Source: an uncultured bacterium
Lineage (GTDB): Bacteria > Fidelibacterota > Marinisomatia > Marinisomatales > UBA1611
Length of the DNA stretch: 6,064 bases
Direction of reading: 5' to 3'
Assembly (NCBI GenBank): GCA_938092125.1
Contig: CALKMQ010000158.1
Span: forward strand, 1-6,064
In this document: one piece after another, positions 1 through 6,064 of the stretch
Layout of the letters: every line of letters starts with the position of its first letter
Numbering within the stretch: position 1 is the first letter of the stretch
The notes under the pieces: model-generated
The model's database searches: none
What the model saw: only the letters and a program-made list of their open reading frames with translations
Told to the model about the DNA's origin: nothing
Position numbers and translations under genes: made by a program

Positions 1-177
1 GAAGCAGTGGTAACAAAACTAGGAAAAACTTCTATAAAAGTACATGTCCAAGCATACGCTGAAGGTAGGCATGATGATAGAAGGTTAGCATGTGTCGCCG
101 AATTCACTATGGTCGCTGTAAAGCAGCAGGTGGATGGCCTGTATACAAAATGCACCCATAATCAAATGCTTAAATAA
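1..177 (+). CDS. Acyl-CoA thioesterase, hotdog fold (YciA/ACOT-like), C-terminal fragment
   Basis: The first reading frame is open from base 1 and ends in TAA at 175-177, giving the last 58 residues of a protein whose start lies left of the window. The residues EAVVTKLGKTSIKVHVQAYA, then a basic stretch (EGRHDDRR) and CVAEFTMVAV, match the last two beta strands of hotdog-fold acyl-CoA thioesterases of the YciA/ACOT type. These enzymes hydrolyse acyl-CoA to free acid and CoA in the cytoplasm. The typical FTMVAV(D) strand is followed here by a short tail ending in NQMLK. The gene is followed 13 bases later by acetyl-CoA synthetase on the same strand, so the two are probably co-transcribed. The catalytic Asp/Asn region is outside the window, so chain-length preference cannot be judged. 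The family call is fairly sure; the exact subfamily is not. Confidence 0.8.
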   Translation, partial: EAVVTKLGKTSIKVHVQAYAEGRHDDRRLACVAEFTMVAVKQQVDGLYTKCTHNQMLK

Positions 178-180
178 AGG
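176..180 (+). promoter_or_regulatory. Ribosome binding site of acs
   Basis: AAAGG lies 10 bases before the ATG at 191 and overlaps the TAA stop of the upstream thioesterase. It is the only purine-rich Shine-Dalgarno-like element near the acs start, and it favours the ATG at 191 over the in-frame ATG at 134. The overlap of stop codon and binding site suggests translational coupling between the two genes (inference). Confidence 0.6.
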
Positions 181-190
181 TAAATCAATA

Positions 191-2140
191 ATGGTAAGAG
201 ACAATAATACATATTTTCCTACTTCAAAATGGCTTGAAAATGCACATGTCAATTCAATCGATAAATATAATGAAATATATGAAGAATCAATCAAAGGCCC
301 AGGTCAATTTTGGGCATCGGTTGCTGATAGGATTGATTGGTACAAAAGATGGGACAAAGTAAGTGATGTTGATTATAATAAAGCCAAAATTAGTTGGTAT
401 TTAAATGGAAAACTTAATGTCAGTTATAATTGCCTTGATCGTCATGTAGAATCAGGAAATGGCGATAAAACTGCAATAATATGGGAAGGAAACGACCCAT
501 CAGAAGATAAAAAATACACATATTCAGAGCTTCTAGTAAGAGTAAAAAAATTCGCAAATGTTCTAAAATCTTTAGGCGTTAAAAAGGGAGATCGTGTTTG
601 CCTATATATGCAAATGATTCCTGAACTATCAATTGCAATGCTAGCTTGTTGTAGAATAGGCGCAGTTCATTCAGTTGTTTTTGGTGCTTTCAGTGCGGAC
701 TCTCTACGCGATAGAATTAATGATTCATCTTGTAAAATTCTTATTACGCAAGATACTGGTGTTAGAGGTGTAAAAAACAATATTCCTATGAAAGAGAATG
801 CTGATAAAGCCTTAACTAATACACCATCGATTGATTCTGTAGTGGTAGTAAAAAGAACTGGCGTGAACATTGAAATGGTTGATGGTCGCGATGTCTGGTG
901 GCACGAAGAAACTATGAATGCTACTGAAGATTGTGAACCCGTAGAAATGGACTCCGAAGATCCTCTTTTTATCTTGTATACTTCTGGATCTACAGGAAAG
1001 CCTAAAGGTGTTTTGCATACCTCGGGTGGTTATTTAGTATATGCATCTTATACTCATGAAATAATTTTTGATTATAAGAAGAATGATGTTTATTGGTGCA
1101 CAGCAGATATAGGATGGATTACTGGGCACTCTTATATAGTGTATGGTCCAATGTCAAACGGAGCAACAACCATTATGTTTGAGGGCGTACCAAATTATCC
1201 AGATTTCGGAAGGTTTTGGGATGTTGTGGATAAACATAAAGTTAATCAGTTTTATACTGCTCCCACTGCTTTAAGAGCTTTAATGAAAGAGGGTAATACC
1301 TGGGTTGAATCTAAAAATTTAAGTAGTTTAAGAATCTTGGGAACTGTTGGAGAGCCAATCAAAGAACCTGAATGGAAATGGTATAATAAAATTATTGGAA
1401 AAGAAAATTGTCCGATTGTTGACACATGGTGGCAGACAGAAACGGGCGGTATATTAATTTCACCTTTGCCTGCTGCAACCCCGACAAAGCCAGGTTCTGC
1501 TACATTACCTTTTTTTGGCATAAACCCTGTACTATTATCTGATGAAGGTGAGGAAATTAAAGGAAATAATACGCAAGGTTTGCTAGCATTAAAAACTTCT
1601 TGGCCGGGGCAAATGAGAACGATTTATGGGAATCATAAACGATTTTTCGATACTTATTTTTCGCAATTTAGAGGTTATTATTTTACTGGAGATGGAGCAA
1701 AAAGAGATAAAGATGGCTATTACTGGATTACTGGAAGAGTAGATGATGTATTAAATATTTCTGGACATCGTATTGGAACAGCTGAAGTTGAAGGCGCCAT
1801 AGGCAAAGCAAATGGTGTTGCGGAAGCAGCAGTAGTTGGATTTCCTCATGATATCAAAGGACAAGGCATTTATGCATTTGTGACGCTAATGACAAGCGTA
1901 GATTCATCTGAAAGAATTTTTGAATCTATAATAAGCTCAGTTGTTAAAGAAATAGGACCACATGCAAAACCTGACAAAATGCAGTTTGCACCTGCTCTTC
2001 CAAAAACGCGTTCAGGCAAAATTATGCGAAGGATTTTAAGAAAAATTGCTGAGAATGATGTAGATAGTCTGGGAGATATTTCAACCTTGGCCGACCCTAG
2101 TGTAGTTGAAAGCCTGATTAAAGGTTCAATTCAAGTTTAG
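191..2140 (+). CDS. acs: Acetyl-CoA synthetase (AMP-forming acetate--CoA ligase)
   Basis: A 649-residue cytoplasmic enzyme that activates acetate with ATP to acetyl-AMP and then transfers the acetyl group to CoA. The length matches the family (about 650). Motifs in order: the ATP/phosphate-binding loop YTSGSTGKPKGV at residues 263-274; WITGHSY around 309-315; GTVGEPI around 384-390; DTWWQTETGG at 411-420; YFTGDGA at 497-503 with adenosine-binding Asp501; the hinge segment ITGRVDDVLNISGHR at 513-527; and the C-terminal PKTRSGK motif with catalytic Lys610. The acyl pocket reads Ile310, Thr311, Val386, Trp414; the Trp that closes the pocket in true acetyl-CoA synthetases is present, which argues against a longer-chain ligase. 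I chose the ATG at 191 because it has a binding site, gives the normal N-terminus and avoids the 44-base overlap that the ATG at 134 would create. In the family the motif lysine is a target of reversible acetylation. The 3' end overlaps the convergent transporter gene by 23 bases. Propionate may be a side substrate. Confidence 0.97.
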   Translation: MVRDNNTYFPTSKWLENAHVNSIDKYNEIYEESIKGPGQFWASVADRIDWYKRWDKVSDVDYNKAKISWYLNGKLNVSYNCLDRHVESGNGDKTAIIWEGNDPSEDKKYTYSELLVRVKKFANVLKSLGVKKGDRVCLYMQMIPELSIAMLACCRIGAVHSVVFGAFSADSLRDRINDSSCKILITQDTGVRGVKNNIPMKENADKALTNTPSIDSVVVVKRTGVNIEMVDGRDVWWHEETMNATEDCEPVEMDSEDPLFILYTSGSTGKPKGVLHTSGGYLVYASYTHEIIFDYKKNDVYWCTADIGWITGHSYIVYGPMSNGATTIMFEGVPNYPDFGRFWDVVDKHKVNQFYTAPTALRALMKEGNTWVESKNLSSLRILGTVGEPIKEPEWKWYNKIIGKENCPIVDTWWQTETGGILISPLPAATPTKPGSATLPFFGINPVLLSDEGEEIKGNNTQGLLALKTSWPGQMRTIYGNHKRFFDTYFSQFRGYYFTGDGAKRDKDGYYWITGRVDDVLNISGHRIGTAEVEGAIGKANGVAEAAVVGFPHDIKGQGIYAFVTLMTSVDSSERIFESIISSVVKEIGPHAKPDKMQFAPALPKTRSGKIMRRILRKIAENDVDSLGDISTLADPSVVESLIKGSIQV

Positions 2141-5100
2141 CATTTGCTGTTCTAATTCTTCCGGTGAGTAATTTAATGATTTGTTTCATTATATCAGCAT
2201 TACTCTCCATTAATTCATAAAAAACATCTTGATTGATTTTAAGCAGGATTGAGTCCTCTTTTGCTATTGCATTTGCAGACCTATTTTCGTTGTCTAATAA
2301 TGCCATTTCTCCAAGAGAAGCACCTTTATCTAGTAATGCTATCTCTTTATCGCCCTTAGTTATTGATATTTTACCTTCAAGTACTATGAACATAGAATCT
2401 CCAACATCTCCGTCTCTAAAAATTGTTTCACCATTATCATAGTTTTTCGCTTTAGAAATTTGTGAAACTTGTGACAATAATTCTCCAGGTATATCTTGAA
2501 AAAGATCAACAGTTTTTAGCAAGATTGTTTTTTCTAGAATTGTAAACATAGTTTTCTCCGTCTTGTTTTGGAACTTTTCTAATGGAATAGATGTCCCCTT
2601 ATTATCGCAGTTTTCTAAAACCTGCGAAAGAATAGGGTTAGAAACAACCTTAGACCAATCAATGTTATTAATTATTTCTTTATTATGTTTTAGACTATAA
2701 TCTATACTTATTGCTGATTTCCAATTGTTATCAGATTCTGACCAGTTTTTTATCCAACTATTCAAAGGATTATTAATTAGTTGATTATGAATTTTTTCAT
2801 TTTTATAGTTATTTTCTGGATCAATCATTGGCATCAATAGATTTAATGTTTTTTTACTAAATGAAGTCTCAAGAAACTCTAGTATATATGGTAAGTCCTT
2901 ATCATTGTTCTTAATTATATTTTTAATATGAGAATCTATTGGGGAGTTTGGAATTTTAAGAGTAACAACCTTTAGAATTATGTATAGGTATCTCCCCATT
3001 TCATAATCTATCTGATCTTTGATAAAAAATGTGCTTTTATTATCCGCTATTGAAATTCGAAAGCAATGAAGTTTAAAATATTGATGCGTAAAATTTTTAA
3101 TAGTATCAAAAAAATAATCCTCAAAAGAAAATGTTTTTGATCTGTTTTTTGCAATTTTTAATAATGATTCTGAGCAAATAATAGAAATATTGATATTATT
3201 TACTTTTAAATGTTTTTTAATTATTTGAATCACTTGATCATCTGTGTAACCTGCCAAACATCGTATAATCCCTTTTTTTAAATTTTTATTATCTTTGTTT
3301 AAACTTATTTGCTCTTCGAGATGCTTGATAACAATTTTATAATTATAAAGTTTGAGAATTTCCCTCGTCTTCATAGTGCATTTTATATTTTCTAAATTTG
3401 AGATGATTGCTGGAAGATAAAAGTTGTTAAGACGCTTGCCGGCTACATTCAGTGCCGATTTACTTATTTCTAATGAACGATGATGTAATAAATTATTTAA
3501 TATGTTTTTAGGTAGCAGTTCACTTGAGTTTCTTAAATAATTTAACGCTAGAGCAGTTGTCTTTTCATCCTTGACATCAAGAAATTGATTTAATTTTTTT
3601 CTGGCTTTTAAATCCTTAGGGTTTTGCTTTAGCATCGCTACCGATGAGGCTGCTGAAATGTGTGCATCAGTAGAGTTAATATTTTTCAAAAATAAATTAA
3701 TATTATTCTGAATGAATATATCAGGAAGTAATGTAATTGCTAATGCGCCAACTTCATCAACTTGTTCAGATAATTTAATTAGTATTTTATTATCAAGAAA
3801 ATTGTTCCTTTCTAGAGCAAGTAGCATTATTTGTTTCTGTAAATCTTTATTTTTTGAAGCTAATAAACTATTTAAAGTTTCGCTCCACATCTCACATTTC
3901 ATGTTTTTTACCAAATCTAGTGCGAATGATTGCTTATTAAAATCACCAGATTTAAGAGCTTTATCAATTGTACTGATAATATGACTATCTGTTACATCAA
4001 ATTGAATGTCTTTTAAATTGAGATGACGACGATTTATTGCCTGTTCAATTGATGAAATATAATTTCTTTTAATTCTCAAATTATTTAAAAGCCATAATAT
4101 TATTACGATTATCACAGGAAAACTTAGTAGATATATTTGTGTGTCTTCTAAAAACCTATTTGCTATAATTATATAAATGATTAAACCAATTATGCCTTCT
4201 GCTACAGATTTTATTGATGAATCAATAATTGGTTTTGCGCGTCGTGCCTTATTTTTTGGTATGGTAGTCCACAACATTTCATTTGATGCACTTTGAATAG
4301 AAAATTTAAAAGCCTGATCAAAAAGGCGAGCCATAAAAATACTCGATAGATTTGCCAGAGCTAAAAAAGACATCGAGCCTACTACTAGTCCGAGAGGCAT
4401 AATAATTAGTCCCCCTAAAATCCCGAACCTTTGTAATATAAAACCTGTAAGAAAAAGTTGCATTATTAATGTTGTTCCATTTAAGTACATATAGTATTCG
4501 CCAAAAAAAGATGCAAGCTCAGCTGATGATGAATAAGTGGTAGCAGCTGTAATTTTAAATTGATACTCTATTATTCTCGAACAAATAGCTGCGGCACATA
4601 CCATTACTAAAATTGATTTTAGATAAGGATCAAAAATATTTTTAGAGGTTTTATTATTTGTCTTTTCTTTAATGTCATTTTCTTTTTTTGCCCTGAATGG
4701 GTTTAAGAAGGCTGCGAAAACGCCTATTAAAGCAATAAATATAATAGTAGGTATTAATAAATTTTCAGCGCCAAATTGTAATACAAAAGGTCTCATCAAG
4801 TACCCGGCACTAATTCCCGCGACTGACCCTCCAATTCCGATAACGCTAAAGAGACGTTTGGCCTGGCGAGGATTGAATATTTCGCTAGCAAGCAACCAGA
4901 ATTGAAAAATTGTAATAGATATGATTACGTCGGTCCAAGCATAAAATAGCGGAATGACAAAACCATTTAATTTAAATCGTATAATAAAAAGGGTTATACA
5001 AAAGAAAACTGATGAAAAGATAATTGTCTTTACCAAATCAAGATTTGATGTCATTTTGTTATAAATAGAGATTACCACTACCATTAATCCTGCAACTAAT

Positions 5101-5258
5101 GCAAACATCAAAGGCAGTAAGGATCTGTCAAACTGTGTAAGAAAGAATGTGTCTCTAGCACTAGCACCCGTAATACTTGATCCGACAATGCAAAAAAACA
5201 TCATCATTAAAAAGATGATTGGGGGGACTTCTTCTTTTTTTATTTTTATTATCGACAT
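2118..5258 (-). CDS. Npt1/Npt2-like membrane transporter fused to HEAT-like repeats and a C-terminal cyclic-nucleotide-binding domain
   Basis: A 1046-residue three-part protein. Residues 12-392 hold about twelve hydrophobic segments (near 12-33, 46-66, 76-95, 99-122, 137-157, 168-187, 213-233, 252-275, 280-303, 305-322, 347-366, 373-392) with a charged cytoplasmic loop at 189-212. This layout, the early motif SARDTFFLTQF (33-43) and the glycine-rich helix SVIGIGGSVAGISAGYL (138-154) resemble bacterial Npt1/Npt2 (ADP/ATP-carrier-like) proteins rather than ordinary sugar or drug MFS pumps. Residues about 400-915 are soluble, helical and Lys/Asn/Leu-rich, with HEAT-like pieces such as HISAASSVAMLKQNP and ISIICSESLLKIA. 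Residues about 918-1040 form a cyclic-nucleotide-binding domain: DLFQDIP entry helix, GETIFRDGDVGDSMFIVLEG, and the phosphate-binding cassette GEMALLDNENRSANA with Glu984 and Arg993, the ribose- and phosphate-contacting positions of this family. The domain is not followed by a helix-turn-helix or kinase. Most likely an inner-membrane carrier gated by a cyclic nucleotide; the substrate (nucleotide or other) and the ligand (cAMP or cGMP) are unknown. The start has no clear Shine-Dalgarno site, but no better start exists: the next Met codons (18-20) lie inside the first membrane helix. Confidence 0.85.
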   Translation of the reverse strand: MSIIKIKKEEVPPIIFLMMMFFCIVGSSITGASARDTFFLTQFDRSLLPLMFALVAGLMVVVISIYNKMTSNLDLVKTIIFSSVFFCITLFIIRFKLNGFVIPLFYAWTDVIISITIFQFWLLASEIFNPRQAKRLFSVIGIGGSVAGISAGYLMRPFVLQFGAENLLIPTIIFIALIGVFAAFLNPFRAKKENDIKEKTNNKTSKNIFDPYLKSILVMVCAAAICSRIIEYQFKITAATTYSSSAELASFFGEYYMYLNGTTLIMQLFLTGFILQRFGILGGLIIMPLGLVVGSMSFLALANLSSIFMARLFDQAFKFSIQSASNEMLWTTIPKNKARRAKPIIDSSIKSVAEGIIGLIIYIIIANRFLEDTQIYLLSFPVIIVIILWLLNNLRIKRNYISSIEQAINRRHLNLKDIQFDVTDSHIISTIDKALKSGDFNKQSFALDLVKNMKCEMWSETLNSLLASKNKDLQKQIMLLALERNNFLDNKILIKLSEQVDEVGALAITLLPDIFIQNNINLFLKNINSTDAHISAASSVAMLKQNPKDLKARKKLNQFLDVKDEKTTALALNYLRNSSELLPKNILNNLLHHRSLEISKSALNVAGKRLNNFYLPAIISNLENIKCTMKTREILKLYNYKIVIKHLEEQISLNKDNKNLKKGIIRCLAGYTDDQVIQIIKKHLKVNNINISIICSESLLKIAKNRSKTFSFEDYFFDTIKNFTHQYFKLHCFRISIADNKSTFFIKDQIDYEMGRYLYIILKVVTLKIPNSPIDSHIKNIIKNNDKDLPYILEFLETSFSKKTLNLLMPMIDPENNYKNEKIHNQLINNPLNSWIKNWSESDNNWKSAISIDYSLKHNKEIINNIDWSKVVSNPILSQVLENCDNKGTSIPLEKFQNKTEKTMFTILEKTILLKTVDLFQDIPGELLSQVSQISKAKNYDNGETIFRDGDVGDSMFIVLEGKISITKGDKEIALLDKGASLGEMALLDNENRSANAIAKEDSILLKINQDVFYELMESNADIMKQIIKLLTGRIRTANAKLELNL

Positions 5259-5262
5259 TGTT

Positions 5263-5268
5263 TATATA
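5263..5268 (-). promoter_or_regulatory. Possible -10 element (TATATA) directly before the transporter start
   Basis: On the minus strand TATATA ends four bases before the ATG at 5258, where a Shine-Dalgarno site would be expected but none is seen. If it works as a -10 box, transcription would start at or next to the ATG and give a leaderless message. No good -35 hexamer is found at the right distance, and TATATA is common in A/T-rich DNA, so this is weak. Confidence 0.2.
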
Positions 5269-5280
5269 GAAGCAAAATCA

Positions 5281-5295
5281 TGTAACCTTCTGTAA
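5281..5295 (+). repeat. Direct repeat TGTAA-N5-TGTAA
   Basis: TGTAA occurs at 5281-5285 and again at 5291-5295, exactly 10 bases apart, about one helical turn. It lies 23-37 bases upstream of the transporter start codon. The same pentamer occurs in reverse (TTACA) at 5336-5340. Spacing on one DNA face is typical of activator or repressor half-sites, but five-base matches in A/T-rich DNA can arise by chance. Confidence 0.35.
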
Positions 5296-5310
5296 GCTAG
5301 ATTTTTTATG

Positions 5311-5321
5311 CATACAGTATG
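5311..5321. repeat. Short palindrome CATAC-A-GTATG
   Basis: Perfect 5-base arms around a single central base, directly preceded by ATG so that ATGCAT overlaps its left arm. It lies near the middle of the divergent region, a position suited to an operator acting on either gene. The arms are short, so chance is possible. Confidence 0.35.
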
Positions 5322-5331
5322 TTTGTATAGG

Positions 5332-5352
5332 AAAATTACAAATAGTAATTTT
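5332..5352. repeat. Perfect inverted repeat AAAATTAC-N5-GTAATTTT
   Basis: Eight-base perfect arms (5332-5339 and 5345-5352) with a five-base AAATA spacer. The core TTAC-N5-GTAA has the symmetry of a dimeric regulator site. Its right arm abuts the proposed extended -10 element of pepA, so binding there would be expected to block transcription. It is not followed by a T-run on the plus strand suited to a terminator, and no gene ends nearby, so an operator is likelier than a terminator. Confidence 0.45.
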
Positions 5353-5360
5353 GATATTAA
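5352..5360 (+). promoter_or_regulatory. Candidate extended -10 promoter of pepA (TGATATTAA)
   Basis: TG-N-TATTAA has the TG of an extended -10 and four of six consensus positions in the hexamer. It would start transcription near 5367, leaving a leader of about 25 bases that contains the pepA ribosome binding site. No good -35 lies 16-18 bases upstream; TTGTAT at 5323-5328 is too far. Weak support in A/T-rich sequence. Confidence 0.3.
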
Positions 5361-5381
5361 AATTGTCATTAAAAGAATAAA

Positions 5382-5386
5382 AAGGA
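5382..5386 (+). promoter_or_regulatory. Ribosome binding site of pepA
   Basis: AAGGA six bases before the ATG at 5393 is a good Shine-Dalgarno match with near-ideal spacing and fixes the start of the aminopeptidase. Confidence 0.75.
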
Positions 5387-5392
5387 AACCAA

Positions 5393-6064
5393 ATGTCTCA
5401 CATTCATAACCTAAAAACAGTTAATACTCCGCTGATGGAACTTAAAAGCGATTTAATATGTGTTGGAGTTTACAAAGACAAATCATTTACTCCAGGAGGA
5501 AATGACCTTGCTCAAGATTTAAAAAATATTATCAAAAGTGGTGTTGATGTTGGGGATGTAAAAGGAAAGGTTGGTGAGGTGAACTTCTTTTATTATGATA
5601 ACAGAAGATTTGCATTGATAGGTTTGGGTGATGAAAAAAAAGTAACTTCAGAAGTTGTAAGACTAGCAACAGGCTCAGCAATTAGAGCGGCAATTACAAA
5701 AAAAGCAAAAACTGTTACAGTCGATTGCTTTTGTTCTGCATTAGATAGCTGCCAGGCAATGGGTGAGGGCGCAGTATTGGGTAGTTATCAGTTTATTGAA
5801 TATAAAACAAGTCCAATTGATTCTTTTATCTTGGAAGAGGTCTCCATAAATGGCTGTAATGATCAAGAATTAAACAAAGGTGTTGCAATAGGTAATGCAA
5901 TTTGCTTTGCAAGAGATTTAGGTAATCACCCTGGAAATATTTCTACACCAACTTATCTTGCAAAAGCTGCTGAAGAAATTTCTAAAATAGATGAAATGAC
6001 ATTAAAAGTATTTGATAGAGAAGAGTTTACCGAAATGGGCATGGGCGGTTTAGCAGGAGTCGCT
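5393..6064 (+). CDS. pepA: Leucyl aminopeptidase (M17 family), N-terminal part
   Basis: The frame opens with ATG at 5393 and stays open for 224 codons to the window edge; translation starts MSHIHNLKTVNTPLMELKSD. M17 enzymes are cytoplasmic, usually hexameric, two-metal exopeptidases that remove N-terminal residues, mainly leucine, during peptide turnover. Residues 1 to about 160 fit the N-terminal macro-like domain of the family, including RRFALIGLGDEKKVT, the segment where family members read VGLG. The linker into the catalytic domain is clear: ARDLGNHPGNISTPTYLAKA, with Gly177-Asn178 and Pro180-Gly181-Asn182, matching the LxNxPxN...PxxLA signature. The metal-binding and catalytic residues (NTDAEGR region) are beyond the window, so activity cannot be confirmed and about 270 residues are missing. 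A good ribosome binding site supports the start. It is transcribed away from the transporter gene. The family call is strong; the symbol pepA follows the usual naming. Confidence 0.92.
   Translation, partial: MSHIHNLKTVNTPLMELKSDLICVGVYKDKSFTPGGNDLAQDLKNIIKSGVDVGDVKGKVGEVNFFYYDNRRFALIGLGDEKKVTSEVVRLATGSAIRAAITKKAKTVTVDCFCSALDSCQAMGEGAVLGSYQFIEYKTSPIDSFILEEVSINGCNDQELNKGVAIGNAICFARDLGNHPGNISTPTYLAKAAEEISKIDEMTLKVFDREEFTEMGMGGLAGVA

Larger units (their letters stand above)
5259..5392. promoter_or_regulatory. Divergent intergenic control region (transporter / pepA)
   Basis: These 134 bases separate the 5' ends of the leftward transporter gene and the rightward aminopeptidase gene, so both promoters should lie here. 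The region is very A/T-rich. It contains a direct repeat TGTAA-N5-TGTAA, a short palindrome CATACAGTATG and a perfect 8-base inverted repeat, listed separately. No strong -35/-10 pair with 17-base spacing stands out on either strand. No coding potential and no RNA gene was seen. Confidence 0.75.

Noticed and set aside
134..190. Upstream in-frame ATG as the start of acs (668 residues)
   Set aside because: It lies inside the thioesterase reading frame, has no ribosome binding site, and adds 19 residues not expected in Acs proteins; the ATG at 191 fits better.
85..294. Minus-strand 69-codon frame across the thioesterase/acs junction
   Set aside because: It runs antisense to two real genes and shows no known features.
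667..1521. Minus-strand open frames of 67-89 codons inside acs
   Set aside because: They are antisense to a strongly conserved enzyme, have no binding site and no recognisable protein character.
3712..4905. Plus-strand open frames of 77-90 codons inside the transporter gene, and a 69-codon one near 2233
   Set aside because: They mirror the coding frame of the real minus-strand gene and show no family resemblance or start signals.
2118..5258. ATP/ADP energy-parasite translocase and hence an intracellular parasite
   Set aside because: The long repeat and cNMP tail and the full acetate and peptide metabolism nearby do not suggest an energy parasite; resemblance of the membrane part alone does not prove nucleotide exchange.
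5309..5328. LexA (SOS) box around ATACAGTA/TACTGTAT
   Set aside because: Only one half resembles the gamma-proteobacterial CTG-N10-CAG site; the matching CAG half is absent.
1..6064. CRISPR array, insertion sequence, tRNA, phage or defence island
   Set aside because: No direct repeat arrays, transposase fragments, terminal repeats or cloverleaf sequences were seen; nearly all of the window is explained by four housekeeping-type genes.

Overview
This is a low-GC bacterial segment (roughly one third G+C by eye) with tightly packed genes. It holds four protein-coding genes, two of them cut by the window edges, and no RNA gene, insertion sequence, CRISPR array or tRNA that I can see. The compact layout (a 13-base gap, a 23-base convergent overlap, one 134-base intergenic region) and the A/T-rich codon use fit a free-living, possibly marine, Gram-negative bacterium. 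The Acs sequence and the transporter fused to a cyclic-nucleotide-binding domain would suit the Bacteroidota/Marinimicrobia part of the tree. That placement is an impression of style, not a result.

Layout. Bases 1-177 (+) are the C-terminal end of a hotdog-fold acyl-CoA thioesterase. Bases 191-2140 (+) are a complete acetyl-CoA synthetase (acs) with all core motifs, very probably in one transcript with the thioesterase. Bases 2118-5258 (-) are one long gene for a 1046-residue protein: about twelve membrane helices resembling the Npt1/Npt2 (ADP/ATP-carrier-like) branch of transporters, then about 500 residues of soluble helical HEAT-like repeats, then a C-terminal cyclic-nucleotide-binding domain. 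Its 3' end overlaps the 3' end of acs. Bases 5259-5392 are a divergent intergenic region with two short inverted repeats and a direct repeat. Bases 5393-6064 (+) are the N-terminal 224 codons of a leucyl aminopeptidase (M17, pepA-like) that runs off the right edge.

How they work together. Thioesterase and Acs act on opposite sides of the acyl-CoA/free-acid balance, so the first pair looks like an acetate/short-chain acyl-CoA metabolism unit. The transporter fusion and the aminopeptidase are divergently arranged and share only the intergenic control region; no functional link between them is evident. The most unusual object is the transporter-repeat-cNMP-binding fusion, which may be a membrane carrier or sensor controlled by a cyclic nucleotide. 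I found no convincing new multi-gene system.
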